Shown: piece by piece, positions 24,746-33,995 of the stretch
Position numbering within the stretch: the stretch's first letter is position 1
Layout: each line of letters starts with the position of its first letter
Program-made: the position numbers and the translations under genes
From: Planctomycetaceae bacterium
GTDB taxonomy: Bacteria; Planctomycetota; Planctomycetia; Pirellulales; Thermoguttaceae
Assembly (NCBI GenBank): GCA_003561895.1
Contig: PWXP01000478.1
Coordinates: forward strand, 1-34,418
DNA length: 34,418 nt
Reading direction: 5' to 3'
Notes under the pieces: generated by a model
Databases searched by the model: none
Seen by the model: the letters and a program-made list of their open reading frames with translations, nothing else
What the model was told of the DNA's origin: nothing

Positions 24746-25855
24746 ATGCCTCCACTACTGCGTATTCTGCTAGCGTGCTGCGCCGCCAATCTGGCTGGGA
24801 TCGCACGGGCTCATGAACGAGTTTCCTCCGAATATGCCGCCCCCCGGCCCCATTCCAGCCCGGCATTCGGGCAGCCGTCGCTGGCACAACACTACCTGGC
24901 GGCGCCATTGGGTGGGGCGTCGGCCGACAATCGGCCGAAGCCCGGCATGTCTGCGGAATCGTCGCACGAGGGCGGTGCGTCGGACCTCCTGAACCAAGGT
25001 GCCTCGGTGGCGGAACCCCAGCCGGAGCCTCGAACCGCCGCGCCCCGGGATCCCGCCATGCCGGCTGAAGAGGCGGGACGATGGGATGCGCCCGGGTTCG
25101 GAACGATGCCCCCATCTTCAAGCGATGCTTGGGAGGACAGAGAATCCGGCGTTGCCCCGGCGGCGTTCGAAGAGGAGCCGGCCGAGCCGCCGCAACTTTT
25201 CCCGGCGCCGGCGGTTCCTCTTCGGCCGGCGCCGGTTTCGCCCGATGCGCCGGAGCGCGAGACCTCGAAACCGCGCGGTGCTGCCGAATCGGTTTCGCCT
25301 GTGCGGCATTTCAGCGAAGAGGTTGCCGTGCCGGCGGCCGACGCGGCTGCATCGCCGGAAGAGCCGGCTGCATCGCCAAAGGAGCCGCCGGCCGGCGCCA
25401 TGCCGCTTCAGCAGCCGCGCGAGGCGATGCCACTTCAAGCGCCCGGAGCCCCCGGTTCGGAAGGCGGCCGGCGCCGAGCAGGCGGCTTGCCTTCGGTAGT
25501 GACGGTTGTGGGTGGACTGGCCGTGGTGTTGGGTATTTTCTTCATGGTGGCTTGGGGGATGCGCCGGGCCGCGCCGAAGGCGTTGACCACGCTGCCCAGC
25601 CAAGTGGTCGAGGTACTCGGCCGCGCTCCCCTGGCCGGGCGCCAGCAGGTCCACCTGCTGCGTTGTGGCAGTAAGCTCTTGCTTGTGTCGGTCACGCCCG
25701 ACGCGGCAGAGACGCTTACGGAAATCACCGACCGGGAAGAGGTGGACCGCCTGGCCGGCTTGTGCGAGCAGGTGCGGCCGCACAGTTCGTCGACGGCGTT
25801 TCGCCGCGTATTCCACCAGTTTGCTCGTGAAGGAGAGGGCGCCTATGAACATTAG
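24746..25855 (+). CDS. fliO: FliO-like protein with long low-complexity N-terminal region
   Basis: Transmembrane [24 protein letters not shown] followed by [41 protein letters not shown]; immediately upstream of fliP. Confidence 0.82.
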   Translation: MPPLLRILLACCAANLAGIARAHERVSSEYAAPRPHSSPAFGQPSLAQHYLAAPLGGASADNRPKPGMSAESSHEGGASDLLNQGASVAEPQPEPRTAAPRDPAMPAEEAGRWDAPGFGTMPPSSSDAWEDRESGVAPAAFEEEPAEPPQLFPAPAVPLRPAPVSPDAPERETSKPRGAAESVSPVRHFSEEVAVPAADAAASPEEPAASPKEPPAGAMPLQQPREAMPLQAPGAPGSEGGRRRAGGLPSVVTVVGGLAVVLGIFFMVAWGMRRAAPKALTTLPSQVVEVLGRAPLAGRQQVHLLRCGSKLLLVSVTPDAAETLTEITDREEVDRLAGLCEQVRPHSSSTAFRRVFHQFAREGEGAYEH

Positions 25856-26753
25856 CGCATCGCCGGGGGGGCATGCCCGACCGGCCCCGGCGCTCCGCGA
25901 GCCGGCCCGCCCCGGTCCGGACGACGCACTGAAACGCTGGCAAACCAGCCGCGCAAGGAAGGGGTTTGCCTGGTTCGCCGTGGCGCTGGCGTGCCTGGCC
26001 GTTCTAGTGCCGGCCGCGGCGCAGGATGCCTCGAACGCGCCGATGAGCCTGGAGGTGCCCGGCGGGTTGGCCGGCGGCCCGGAGCAATGGACCAGCCCCG
26101 AAGGGCTGAGTTCGGCCCTTCAGGTCATGCTGCTGCTGACCGTGCTGAGCCTCGCCCCCGCCGTGCTGCTGATGACCACGTGTTTTGTGCGCATCGTGGT
26201 GGTGTTGGGTCTGCTGCGGCAGGCGATCGGCACGCAGCAGCTTCCCCCAAGCCAGGTCATCACCGCCCTGGCCCTGTTCATCACGCTGCTGATTATGACG
26301 CCCGTCTGGAAGCAAGTGTACGACGAGGCGATCATCCCATACACGAACCAGGATGTCGGGCTCGAGGAGGCGTGGCGCGCGGGCGTCGAGCCGGTGCGGC
26401 GGTTCATGAGCATGCAAATCGCCCGGACCGGCAACAGCGACGACGTCCACTTGTTCCTCCAATACATGCCCGACCAGCCCGCCCCGACCGACTACAACGA
26501 CGTGCCGCTCGAAGCCCTGCTGCCCGCGTTCATGCTGAGCGAGTTGAAAACGGCCTTCCTGATCGGGTTCCAGATCTATCTGCCGTTCGTCATCCTCGAC
26601 ATGGTCATCGCGGCCGTGATGGTGTCGATGGGCATGCTCATGCTCCCGCCGGTGATCATCTCCTTGCCGTTCAAGCTGCTGCTGTTTGTGCTGGTGGACG
26701 GATGGCACCTGGTGGTGGGCATGCTGATGGAGAGTTTCCAACCGTTCACCTAG
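25845..26753 (+). CDS. fliP: Flagellar export protein FliP
   Basis: [52 protein letters not shown]...[33 protein letters not shown] at 25845 overlaps the fliO stop. Confidence 0.97.
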   Translation: MNISASPGGHARPAPALREPARPGPDDALKRWQTSRARKGFAWFAVALACLAVLVPAAAQDASNAPMSLEVPGGLAGGPEQWTSPEGLSSALQVMLLLTVLSLAPAVLLMTTCFVRIVVVLGLLRQAIGTQQLPPSQVITALALFITLLIMTPVWKQVYDEAIIPYTNQDVGLEEAWRAGVEPVRRFMSMQIARTGNSDDVHLFLQYMPDQPAPTDYNDVPLEALLPAFMLSELKTAFLIGFQIYLPFVILDMVIAAVMVSMGMLMLPPVIISLPFKLLLFVLVDGWHLVVGMLMESFQPFT

Positions 26754-26822
26754 CGAGGCCGCCCCCGCGGCGGCCGCCTCCCCGAACCGACCACAACCGC
26801 GCTCCTCCCCGGAACTTTTGCC

Positions 26823-27089
26823 ATGGACCCCCAAGACGCGATCGACCTGGGCCGCGAGGCCCTCCTGACGGCCCTGCTGGTCAGTTCGCCCGTGCTGCTG
26901 GCCGGCATGGTGGTCGGGTTGCTGATCGGGTTGCTGCAAGCACTGACCCAAATCCAGGAGCAGACCGTCGCCTTCGTGCCCAAGATCGTGGCCATGGTCG
27001 TGGCGTTGAGCCTCGCGCTGCCGTGGCTGATCGTACGCATGATCGAGTACTCCACCGACCTGATTACCCGGATCCCCACCCGATTCTGA
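26823..27089 (+). CDS. fliQ: Flagellar export protein FliQ
   Basis: 88 aa; LLAGMVVGLLIGLLQALTQIQEQTVAFVPKIVAMVVAL. Confidence 0.96.
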   Translation: MDPQDAIDLGREALLTALLVSSPVLLAGMVVGLLIGLLQALTQIQEQTVAFVPKIVAMVVALSLALPWLIVRMIEYSTDLITRIPTRF

Positions 27090-27140
27090 ACCGTCCGCGA
27101 GACCCCGCCTCGCCGGACCCGACCCTCCTCGAACGCCGTC

Positions 27141-27917
27141 ATGCATGGGCTGCCATGGCTGGATGCCGACAAGTTCCTTCTGTTCACCCTGGTTTTGACT
27201 CGGGTGAGCGGGCTGACCATGACCGCGCCCGTCTTCGGCGCGAAGGACGCTCCGGCTCGGGTGCGCGCGCTGTTGGCGCTGGCCATCGCCCTGCTCATTC
27301 TACCCACACAGTGGCACGTGCCGGTCGACGATCCGGGCACCACAGTCAACTACCTGGTGTTTCTCGCTGCTGAGCTTCTGATCGGCCTGTGCCTGGGCTT
27401 GGGAATGGTGATCCTGTTCGCCGGCTTGCAAATCGCCGGGGCATTGATCGGGCGTCTCGGCGGCCTCATGCTGGCCAACGTGTTCGATCCCACGATGGAC
27501 ACCGAGGTGCCCCTATTCTCCCGCCTGCTGTTCCTCACGGCGATGGCTGTGTTCGTGTGCATCGGCGGACACCGGATGCTCATGGCCGCGCTGCTCGACA
27601 CGTTCGCCGCCCTCCCGCCGGGCGGCGGCGCAGTGCCCCTCTCGGTGGCCGACGCGCTGGTGACCCTTGTGAGCCAGAGCTTCCTGCTGGGAATCCGCGC
27701 GGCCCTTCCCCTGGTGACCGCGCTGCTGCTGTCGACCTTGGTCTTGGGGCTGATCAGCCGGACGCTGCCGCAATTGAACATTCTCATGGTCGGGTTCGGC
27801 ATGAACGCCATGCTGTCGTTCGCCATTCTGGGAGTGACGCTCGGCGGGGCGGTTTGGGCGCTGCAGGATCAGATCGAACCCGCCCTGAACGTCGTGCTCA
27901 ACGCCCTCCACCCGTAG
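27141..27917 (+). CDS. fliR: Flagellar export protein FliR
   Basis: FTLVLTRVSGLTMTAPVFGAKDAPARVRALLALAIALLILP and LVTALLLSTLVLGLISRTLPQLNILMVGFGMN. Confidence 0.95.
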   Translation: MHGLPWLDADKFLLFTLVLTRVSGLTMTAPVFGAKDAPARVRALLALAIALLILPTQWHVPVDDPGTTVNYLVFLAAELLIGLCLGLGMVILFAGLQIAGALIGRLGGLMLANVFDPTMDTEVPLFSRLLFLTAMAVFVCIGGHRMLMAALLDTFAALPPGGGAVPLSVADALVTLVSQSFLLGIRAALPLVTALLLSTLVLGLISRTLPQLNILMVGFGMNAMLSFAILGVTLGGAVWALQDQIEPALNVVLNALHP

Positions 27918-27930
27918 ATCAAACCGCCCC

Positions 27931-29007
27931 ATGCCCGGCCCCGAAGGTGACAAGTCGCAGGAGCCCACCCCGCATCGGCGCCAGAAGGCGCGCGAAGAGG
28001 GCCAGGTGGCCAAGAGCCAGGACCTCGGCTCCGCAACGATCCTGCTGATCGGACTCCTGGTGCTCATGGCGCTGGGCGGGCGACTCATCGAGTTCCTCGG
28101 CGCCTTCACCACCCAGCAGCTCGGCGCGGTGCCGAACCTGAGCATCGACGCCGAGGGCGCGGTCAACGCCTTCCACGGGGTCGTGGCGCCGCTGAGCCGG
28201 CACCTGCTGCCCATCATGGGCGCCCTCCTGCTGGCCGCCGTGGCCGTCAACGTGTTTCAGGTCGGCTTCCTGTTCCTGCCCGCCAAACTGGCGCCCGACC
28301 TCACGCGGCTCGACCCGATCAAGGGGGTCGGGCGGCTGGTCTCGCTGCGGAACGTCGTCCGGCTTCTGTTCGGCATCTTCAAGATCGCGGTGATCGCCTC
28401 GGTGGCCTATGCCAGCCTGTACGGCGAGCGCGACGTGATCCTGGGGCTCACGGGGCGAACCGTTCCGCAGGCCGCCTACTACCTGGTGCACATCCTGCTG
28501 TGGACCTCGATCAAGATTGCCGTCGCGCTGCTCATCCTGGCGCTGCTGGACTTCGCGTTTCAGAAGTGGAAGCACGAGCAGGACCTCCGCATGACACCCC
28601 AGGAAGTGCGCGAGGAAATGAAGAACCTGGAGGGCAATCCGGTGGTGCTCGCCCGCCGCCGTCAGGTGCAGCGGGAACTGGCCAAGCAACGGCTCGAGGG
28701 CGCCGTCCCCAAGGCCGACGTAGTGGTGACCAACCCGACCGAACTCGCCGTGGCCATCCAATACGAGCCGGCCACGATGGCCGCGCCGGTGGTCGTCGCC
28801 AAGGGCGCGGGCGTGCTCGCGCGCCGCATTCGCCAACTCGCCCTGCAGCAGGGCATTCCTCTCGTCGAGCGCAAGCCGCTGGCCCGGGCGCTCTACCGCG
28901 AAGTCGACATCAACCAGCCCGTTCCGGAAGACAAATACGCCGCGGTTGCCGAGGTGCTGGCCTACGTGTACCAACTGAAGGGGAAGACGATCTCCGGAGC
29001 CGGGTAA
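27931..29007 (+). CDS. flhB: Flagellar export switch protein FlhB (NPTE variant)
   Basis: KSQEPTPHRRQKAREEGQVAKSQDLGSA N-terminus; VVVTNPTELAVAIQYEPATMAAPVVVAKGAGVLARRIRQLALQQGIPLVERKPLARALY. Confidence 0.95.
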   Translation: MPGPEGDKSQEPTPHRRQKAREEGQVAKSQDLGSATILLIGLLVLMALGGRLIEFLGAFTTQQLGAVPNLSIDAEGAVNAFHGVVAPLSRHLLPIMGALLLAAVAVNVFQVGFLFLPAKLAPDLTRLDPIKGVGRLVSLRNVVRLLFGIFKIAVIASVAYASLYGERDVILGLTGRTVPQAAYYLVHILLWTSIKIAVALLILALLDFAFQKWKHEQDLRMTPQEVREEMKNLEGNPVVLARRRQVQRELAKQRLEGAVPKADVVVTNPTELAVAIQYEPATMAAPVVVAKGAGVLARRIRQLALQQGIPLVERKPLARALYREVDINQPVPEDKYAAVAEVLAYVYQLKGKTISGAG

Positions 29008-29032
29008 CCCCAAGGATTCGTGGCGGTGGCGC

Positions 29033-29084
29033 GTGGTGACAAGCAAGCCACGGCCCTGGGTAACCGTTCACGGGGGATTGCCCC
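29033..29084. repeat. Junction of a fragment of the 165-bp element and a GTAACCGTTCAC-type REP
   Basis: gtggtgacaagcaagccacggccctggg (29033-29060) matches the left part of the 165-bp element; gtaaccgttcacgggggattgcccc (29060-29084) matches the 24652/1313 family. Confidence 0.6.
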
Positions 29085-29397
29085 ATTTTTTGGCGTCGGA
29101 GGGGGTATTGGTTTTGGATAACCGTTTTGAACGGCGAAAATGGCGTTTCTGACCCGAACGGCAGCCATGGCTCCGGGCCGGTACTGCATCTGCCGTGCCG
29201 TACACGGCGATGGTCGAAACGGCGGCCTACTGCCTGGAGCAATGCGGGCCGTCGCTGCCTGTTTGAGTCGGCTGAAACAACGCCGGAGGGCCTTGATTTT
29301 TGTTTCAGAAAAGCGTGCATTTATGAAATAACGGCTGCCCGGTGGGGGCCGTATTGCAGCGAGTTGAAATAAGCCCCGGAAATGGAGCGCAAGTAAT

Positions 29398-29854
29398 ATG
29401 CGTGCAGGACGTTACGTCAAACAGCCCGAGCACTACCGAGCGTTCATCCCCGCTCCCTTGCCGCCGGACCCGCCCATTCAGGTGGACTCCGAGTTGACCA
29501 AAGTCCTCTCCGACGCCGACCGGGCGCTGGGCAGGCTGGACGGCGTGGCCACCATGCTCCCCAGCCCCGACCTGTTCGTCGCCATGTACGTCCGGCTCCC
29601 AAATCGAGGGGACACAGAGCACACTGGAAGACGTGCTGGAATACGAAATCAACGCCGGCGGTGAGACTATCCCGAAGGACGTCGCAGAGGTCGTCAACTA
29701 CGTTCGTGCGATGAATCACGGGGTGGCGCGCCTCAGGGAATTTCCGCTGTCGTTACGGCTGATTCGCGAGATCCACGGCGTATTGCTCGAAGGATTGCGC
29801 GGCCAGGGATGGCTGAAGTTCTTCTTGCGGGGTGTCTATGACATGACGATGTAG
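29398..29854 (+). pseudogene. Fic-family protein pseudogene (frameshift plus internal deletion)
   Basis: Frame 1 GRYVKQPEHYRAFIPAPLPPDPPIQVDSELTKVLSDADRALGRLDGVATMLPSPDLFVAMYV, then a frame shift to SQIEGTQSTLEDVLEYE...GVARLREFPLSLRLIREIHGVLLEGLRG, joined directly to GWLKFFLRGVYD. HPFxxGNGR core absent. Confidence 0.85.
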
Positions 29855-30006
29855 GGTGGTGACAAGCAAGCCAAGACCCTGGTGGGACTTCGGTCGCTTG
29901 GCCGGGCGTGGTTCCAGCGCACGACGTGCAAACGGGCTAAGCGTGGCTTGCGCAGTCCTACCAAGGATTTACGCGACCTCGTCCCACCCTACGTGAATAA
30001 TCCGGG
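29842..30006. mobile_element. MITE/REP-like element, copy 2 (165 bp)
   Basis: Ungapped match to 219-383, about 20 substitutions by hand count; ends in CCCACCCTACGTGAATAATCCGGG. Confidence 0.88.
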
Positions 30007-30174
30007 CTCGACCATCTGGAAGGACCGTGCCGGGGTTATCGATTCAATCGTCAAGCAGGTCGAGGACCATAGCCTCGTCGTGTCGTATGACCCCGGTGGT
30101 ATTATCGAGAAGCCGTCGAGGAGTAGAGCCAAGGGACCAATGGCCAAGGACAAATAACCGGCTCGGCTGCAACG

Positions 30175-31383
30175 TCAGACGCCGTATCCGTATCGCTCAA
30201 AATAGCCCCCCCACCGCTGCGATATCTCCCGGCGAAGCTCCGGCCCGATTTCGTAGCGGTTGGTCTTGTACGCGCGCTGTTGGGCCACGAACGGTTCGAG
30301 CGCGGGCCGCGCGGCGGTAAAGTCGCCCAAGGCGAGGTCGCGATAAAGCCGTTCCATCTCGGCCAGGGGATCTGCCACTAAGTCCTCATAACGCACATCG
30401 GCCATCTGGCCCGCCGGTACGCAGGGGCGATCCCGCTCGAACGCCTCGTACATGCGGCAGAAGCTGTCGAACACCTGTTCCTGAAGACCCTCGAACCGCG
30501 CCACCTGCAGCCCATGATCGCGGTACAGGGCCGACCACAGGTTGATCGTGGACGGGAACAGAACGTACGGGTCGCGCACCATGTGGATGAAGCGGGCCCG
30601 CGGAAACAGGTCCAACAGCACGCGAAGCCGGGCCGTGTGCGGCGGCGACTTCAATACGATCTGCTTCGGGCTGCGAACCGTCAGGCACTTCAGGAACCAG
30701 AGGAACCGTTTCTTCCATTGGGCCCGCGCCGCCTCGGAAACCCCCCCCATATCGAGGTATTCCGCATCCTGGGGCCGGTTCGGGAACGCGATGGTCAGGT
30801 ACGGCGAACGCAGCCCGAGGTTGCACAACGCAAATTCGTCCTCCTGGGGCCGCTCCCACCCCGTGGCCACGTTGTCCATGGGGCGGGTGGCGGGCAACAG
30901 ATATCGAGCCCAAGGCTTGATGACCGGACCGGACGCCAGGAAATGATTGGGCGAGAATACGTCGTAGGTGTTCGGGTAGGTAAACTGGGGATCGCGGACC
31001 AGAAGCTCGTGCAGATAGGTCGTTCCGCTCCGCCAATGGCCGATGACGAACACCGGATCGTCGGCCAACGTGGTGTGGCGGATGGTTCGGCCGAACCGGG
31101 CCTGCTGAAGCAGCGAGAAAAAAACGTTGCACGGCGCAAACAGGCTGATCACGGCTGCCATGCCCCAACGGCTGGGAGAAATGGAAAACCGGTTCCGGGC
31201 CAGCAGCCTGAACCAGCCGGCGGCGTTCATGCCGTGCCAGAATCGAGGCGTCCAGGCGCGAAACTTCGAGCCGGTCTTCTGCGTATGCCGGACCGACTGG
31301 GCGGCCCCGGACTCTGACATGGCGCTTCCTATGTTTCGTATATTGCGCACAACCCCCAAAGCAAACTCCAGCATGACCGCCAT
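30175..31383 (-). CDS. Sulfotransferase family protein
   Basis: VFVIGHWRSGTTYLHELLVRDPQF (5'-PSB loop) and ARFIHMVRDPYVLFPST (3'-PB motif). Start may be internal. Confidence 0.9.
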   Translation of the reverse strand: MAVMLEFALGVVRNIRNIGSAMSESGAAQSVRHTQKTGSKFRAWTPRFWHGMNAAGWFRLLARNRFSISPSRWGMAAVISLFAPCNVFFSLLQQARFGRTIRHTTLADDPVFVIGHWRSGTTYLHELLVRDPQFTYPNTYDVFSPNHFLASGPVIKPWARYLLPATRPMDNVATGWERPQEDEFALCNLGLRSPYLTIAFPNRPQDAEYLDMGGVSEAARAQWKKRFLWFLKCLTVRSPKQIVLKSPPHTARLRVLLDLFPRARFIHMVRDPYVLFPSTINLWSALYRDHGLQVARFEGLQEQVFDSFCRMYEAFERDRPCVPAGQMADVRYEDLVADPLAEMERLYRDLALGDFTAARPALEPFVAQQRAYKTNRYEIGPELRREISQRWGGYFERYGYGV

Positions 31384-31560
31384 TCAGTCTAACAGATTGC
31401 GTCAGTACCCGCAAGTCCGACGCCGCATATCCCTAAAGCCCCCGCGCCACCCCATGGCCCCAGATTACCAACAACCCGCCAATTGCCGTCGCACCCCCGA
31501 TTTTCAGTTTTAATGGCCGGATTGCCGACTTTCTGAACCAATGCCGTTGACAGGAGGCGT

Positions 31561-31595
31561 AGCGTAGAATATAGTCGCCGCCGAAGTTCTACGCT
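31561..31595. repeat. Short inverted repeat upstream of the O-antigen-ligase-like gene
   Basis: AGCGTAGAA (31561-31569) / TTCTACGCT (31587-31595). Confidence 0.5.
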
Positions 31596-31693
31596 TTTCG
31601 GCACGGGCGGTGTGCCCGTCAATACGCCCACGAGCGGTCCGCGTCTGCTATGGCAGAAGCGCGGGTCTTGCCCGCCGAGTAGAGGAGAGCCCC

Positions 31694-32986
31694 TTGGCCC
31701 GACAATTCCTATCCATCGCACGCTGGAAAGACGTCAGCATGCACTCCAACCTGATGCTGGCGATGGGGGCGGCAGCCACGCTCGCAATACCGGGCGGATA
31801 CTGGCTCGGGAACCTGTTGTTGGGGGGTTGCGGGCTCTTGCGCTGGAAAGGGCTGAGGTTGTTGTTCGGCGATGCCGGCGACTTCCGTTGGTTCCTGTTT
31901 GCGTGCGTGGCTTTCGTAGCGGGCAACGGTGTGCTCCTGGCCTATCACGGGGAGCCCGCCAGCGCCTACGAATACCTGATTCCCTTCTTGATTACCCCCA
32001 TTTTGCTGAATGGTCTGCGGAGGCAAGCCGTCAGTCCACATTTCCTTTTTGCCGGCTTTGCTCTCGCTGCCTTGGCAGCCGGCCTCCTAGCCATTGAACA
32101 AGTGTTGGTTTCGGGTGACCATGGGCGGGCAATCGGCCACATCAAGCCAATTGCTTTTGGGAACCTGTCGATTGTGGCTGCAACCGTTTCGCTGATGGGA
32201 CTGACGTACCAACCCAAGAAATCTTCTTTCTCCTTGCGGATGCTTCTTGTCAGCGGCCTGTCGTTCGGTCTGGTTGCGTCTTTACTGAGCGGCAGCAAGG
32301 GAGGCTGGTTGGCCGTTCTCGTGGTAGGCCCCGTTTTGCTTTATCCGGTCTACCGGACGTTGGATAGAAGGACGGCCATCATTATTTCGCCGATGCTGGT
32401 AGCCGGTTTGGGTTTTGCCATGGCCGTTCCCCAAAGCCCCGTGCCGAACCGCCTGTATCAGGTAGTCAGTTTCATGTATGCGTCCGACGCGGAAGACCGG
32501 ATGAACGATGGTTCTTTGAGCCCCCGGCTGTCGATGTGGCGCTATGTGCTGGCGGATGGAGTGTGGCGCAGTCCCTTCATCGGTTCGTCGCGAGCCGCCC
32601 TTTTTGAACAGCAGAAAAAGGCGATAGAAGAAGGTTCTGCGCCGGGTCTAGAGCGTGCATGGAGCCATTTCCACAATGAGTTGTTGGACACACTGATCAC
32701 CAAAGGTTTGGCCGGAGCTGCTCTGCTGGCGTTGTTGTTCTTCTCGGCGTTCTGCTTCTTTATCAGGCGCGTACGCGACATTGCCCCCGGGCAAAGGGCG
32801 CTGGGCTGGCTGGGAGTGATTGTTTTGCTGGAGTTTGCGGTATTCTCGCTCACCGACATCCTGTTCCAAGTCAACGCGGTGCGCAGTGTATTCGTGTTTG
32901 TCATCGTCTCTCTTGCCTCGTTGATTCTTGCGGGAGAGCAAGGGTCTGCGGCTCCGGCCTCATCCGACAGCCAGGATGCCGCGTGA
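31694..32986 (+). CDS. O-antigen ligase/polymerase-like multi-spanning membrane protein
   Basis: Many hydrophobic segments, the SGSKGGWLAVLV region, and a WSHFHNELLDTLITKGLAG motif typical of Wzy/WaaL-like proteins. TTG start after AGAGGAGA is inferred; ATG at 31739 is the alternative. Confidence 0.8.
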   Translation: MARQFLSIARWKDVSMHSNLMLAMGAAATLAIPGGYWLGNLLLGGCGLLRWKGLRLLFGDAGDFRWFLFACVAFVAGNGVLLAYHGEPASAYEYLIPFLITPILLNGLRRQAVSPHFLFAGFALAALAAGLLAIEQVLVSGDHGRAIGHIKPIAFGNLSIVAATVSLMGLTYQPKKSSFSLRMLLVSGLSFGLVASLLSGSKGGWLAVLVVGPVLLYPVYRTLDRRTAIIISPMLVAGLGFAMAVPQSPVPNRLYQVVSFMYASDAEDRMNDGSLSPRLSMWRYVLADGVWRSPFIGSSRAALFEQQKKAIEEGSAPGLERAWSHFHNELLDTLITKGLAGAALLALLFFSAFCFFIRRVRDIAPGQRALGWLGVIVLLEFAVFSLTDILFQVNAVRSVFVFVIVSLASLILAGEQGSAAPASSDSQDAA

Positions 32987-32990
32987 GCGT

Positions 32991-33995
32991 TTACCGGGAG
33001 GCGTCCAATACCCGCCTGTAGAAATCCGCCGTCCTGGCGATCTGCCGGTGACGGTCAAATGCGCTGAGGTCGAAAGCACAACGATTCCGCATCGCAATGC
33101 CAACCTCCAGCCGTGCCTCGCGAAGGGCCGCCGCCAATGCTGGCGTGTCGCCGACCGGCACCAGTCGAGCAGGCTGTCCGCGCAACAGTTCCTGCGCCCC
33201 CTTGGTTTCGGTAGCGATAATGGCGCAGCCGGCCGCGGTGGCCTCGATCAGCACCAACGGAAACGTTTCCGCGTGCGAGGGCATGATAAACACGTCCAGG
33301 GCGGCCATCCATGCGGGCGCGTCGGGCCGGTCGCCCGCGAAATGGATTCGGTGGTCGGCCGCCGCTCGCGCCCTTGCTCGAGGCAAGTCCTTGCCTTTAC
33401 CCACAATTAGCAGCCGGACATCCTCCCCTTCAAGGGTCGCGAAGGCGTCGATCAGGTCGAAAACCCCTTTCGCTCGAAGCACACGGCCTACCGAGCCAAA
33501 CAAAACGTCTGACTGAGGAATACCAAACTCCTTGCGAATGGCTGTGGTGCAGACGGATGGTCCGCTGGCCCGCAGCCAGTTCCAAATCGTGACCGCAGGG
33601 CCAGGATAGCGGGACATTCCGTCGCTTTGATGGTCGGCCACCCGGATGACCCCATCCGAACGCATGTGGCTTCGTGCCTTGAACTCGCCGTGAATGGTCG
33701 AGACGACCGGGGTTCCGTGCTTAAGCCGGTTCGCCACGCGTGCTGCCAAGCTCTGGTGGGAATGGATGATGTCCGGCCGAAACGACCGAATGATGCGTGC
33801 CAGGCGATAATGGGTGAAACCACGCCGCACCTGCACTTGGGCGACCGCCCCCTTTGTGTAACGGTTCACAAAAGGGCCCAGCCGGTCCGCCACGAGCACT
33901 TCGTGCCCAAGGGATTTCAGGCCAAGCGCCAGGTCCGCGTGGTGAAAGGCCGAACCGCCCACCGTGCGGCACAAATTGACTTGCAAGATCCGCAT
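32991..33995 (-). CDS. Glycosyltransferase family 4 (GT-B) protein
   Basis: MRILQVNLCRTVGGSAFHHADLALGLKSLGHEV...DIIHSHQSLAARVAN...FGSVGRVLRAKGVFDLIDAFATL...DVFIMPSHAETFPLVLIEATAAGCAIIATETKGAQELL. Confidence 0.92.
   Translation of the reverse strand: MRILQVNLCRTVGGSAFHHADLALGLKSLGHEVLVADRLGPFVNRYTKGAVAQVQVRRGFTHYRLARIIRSFRPDIIHSHQSLAARVANRLKHGTPVVSTIHGEFKARSHMRSDGVIRVADHQSDGMSRYPGPAVTIWNWLRASGPSVCTTAIRKEFGIPQSDVLFGSVGRVLRAKGVFDLIDAFATLEGEDVRLLIVGKGKDLPRARARAAADHRIHFAGDRPDAPAWMAALDVFIMPSHAETFPLVLIEATAAGCAIIATETKGAQELLRGQPARLVPVGDTPALAAALREARLEVGIAMRNRCAFDLSAFDRHRQIARTADFYRRVLDASR

Noticed and set aside
29127-29372. Short ORFs between flhB and the Fic pseudogene
   Set aside because: No domain, overlapping frames and a repeat-rich setting; probably noncoding debris.
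259-30157. Matching peptides MGLRSL(R/G)RA(R/W)F(R/Q)RT(A/T)CK...RGLRSPTK(N/D)LRDLVPPY(M/V)NNPG in ORFs 259-1353 and 29882-30157
   Set aside because: The similarity is explained by the two DNA copies of the 165-bp element. The frames then run into unrelated sequence, so I do not call them genes.
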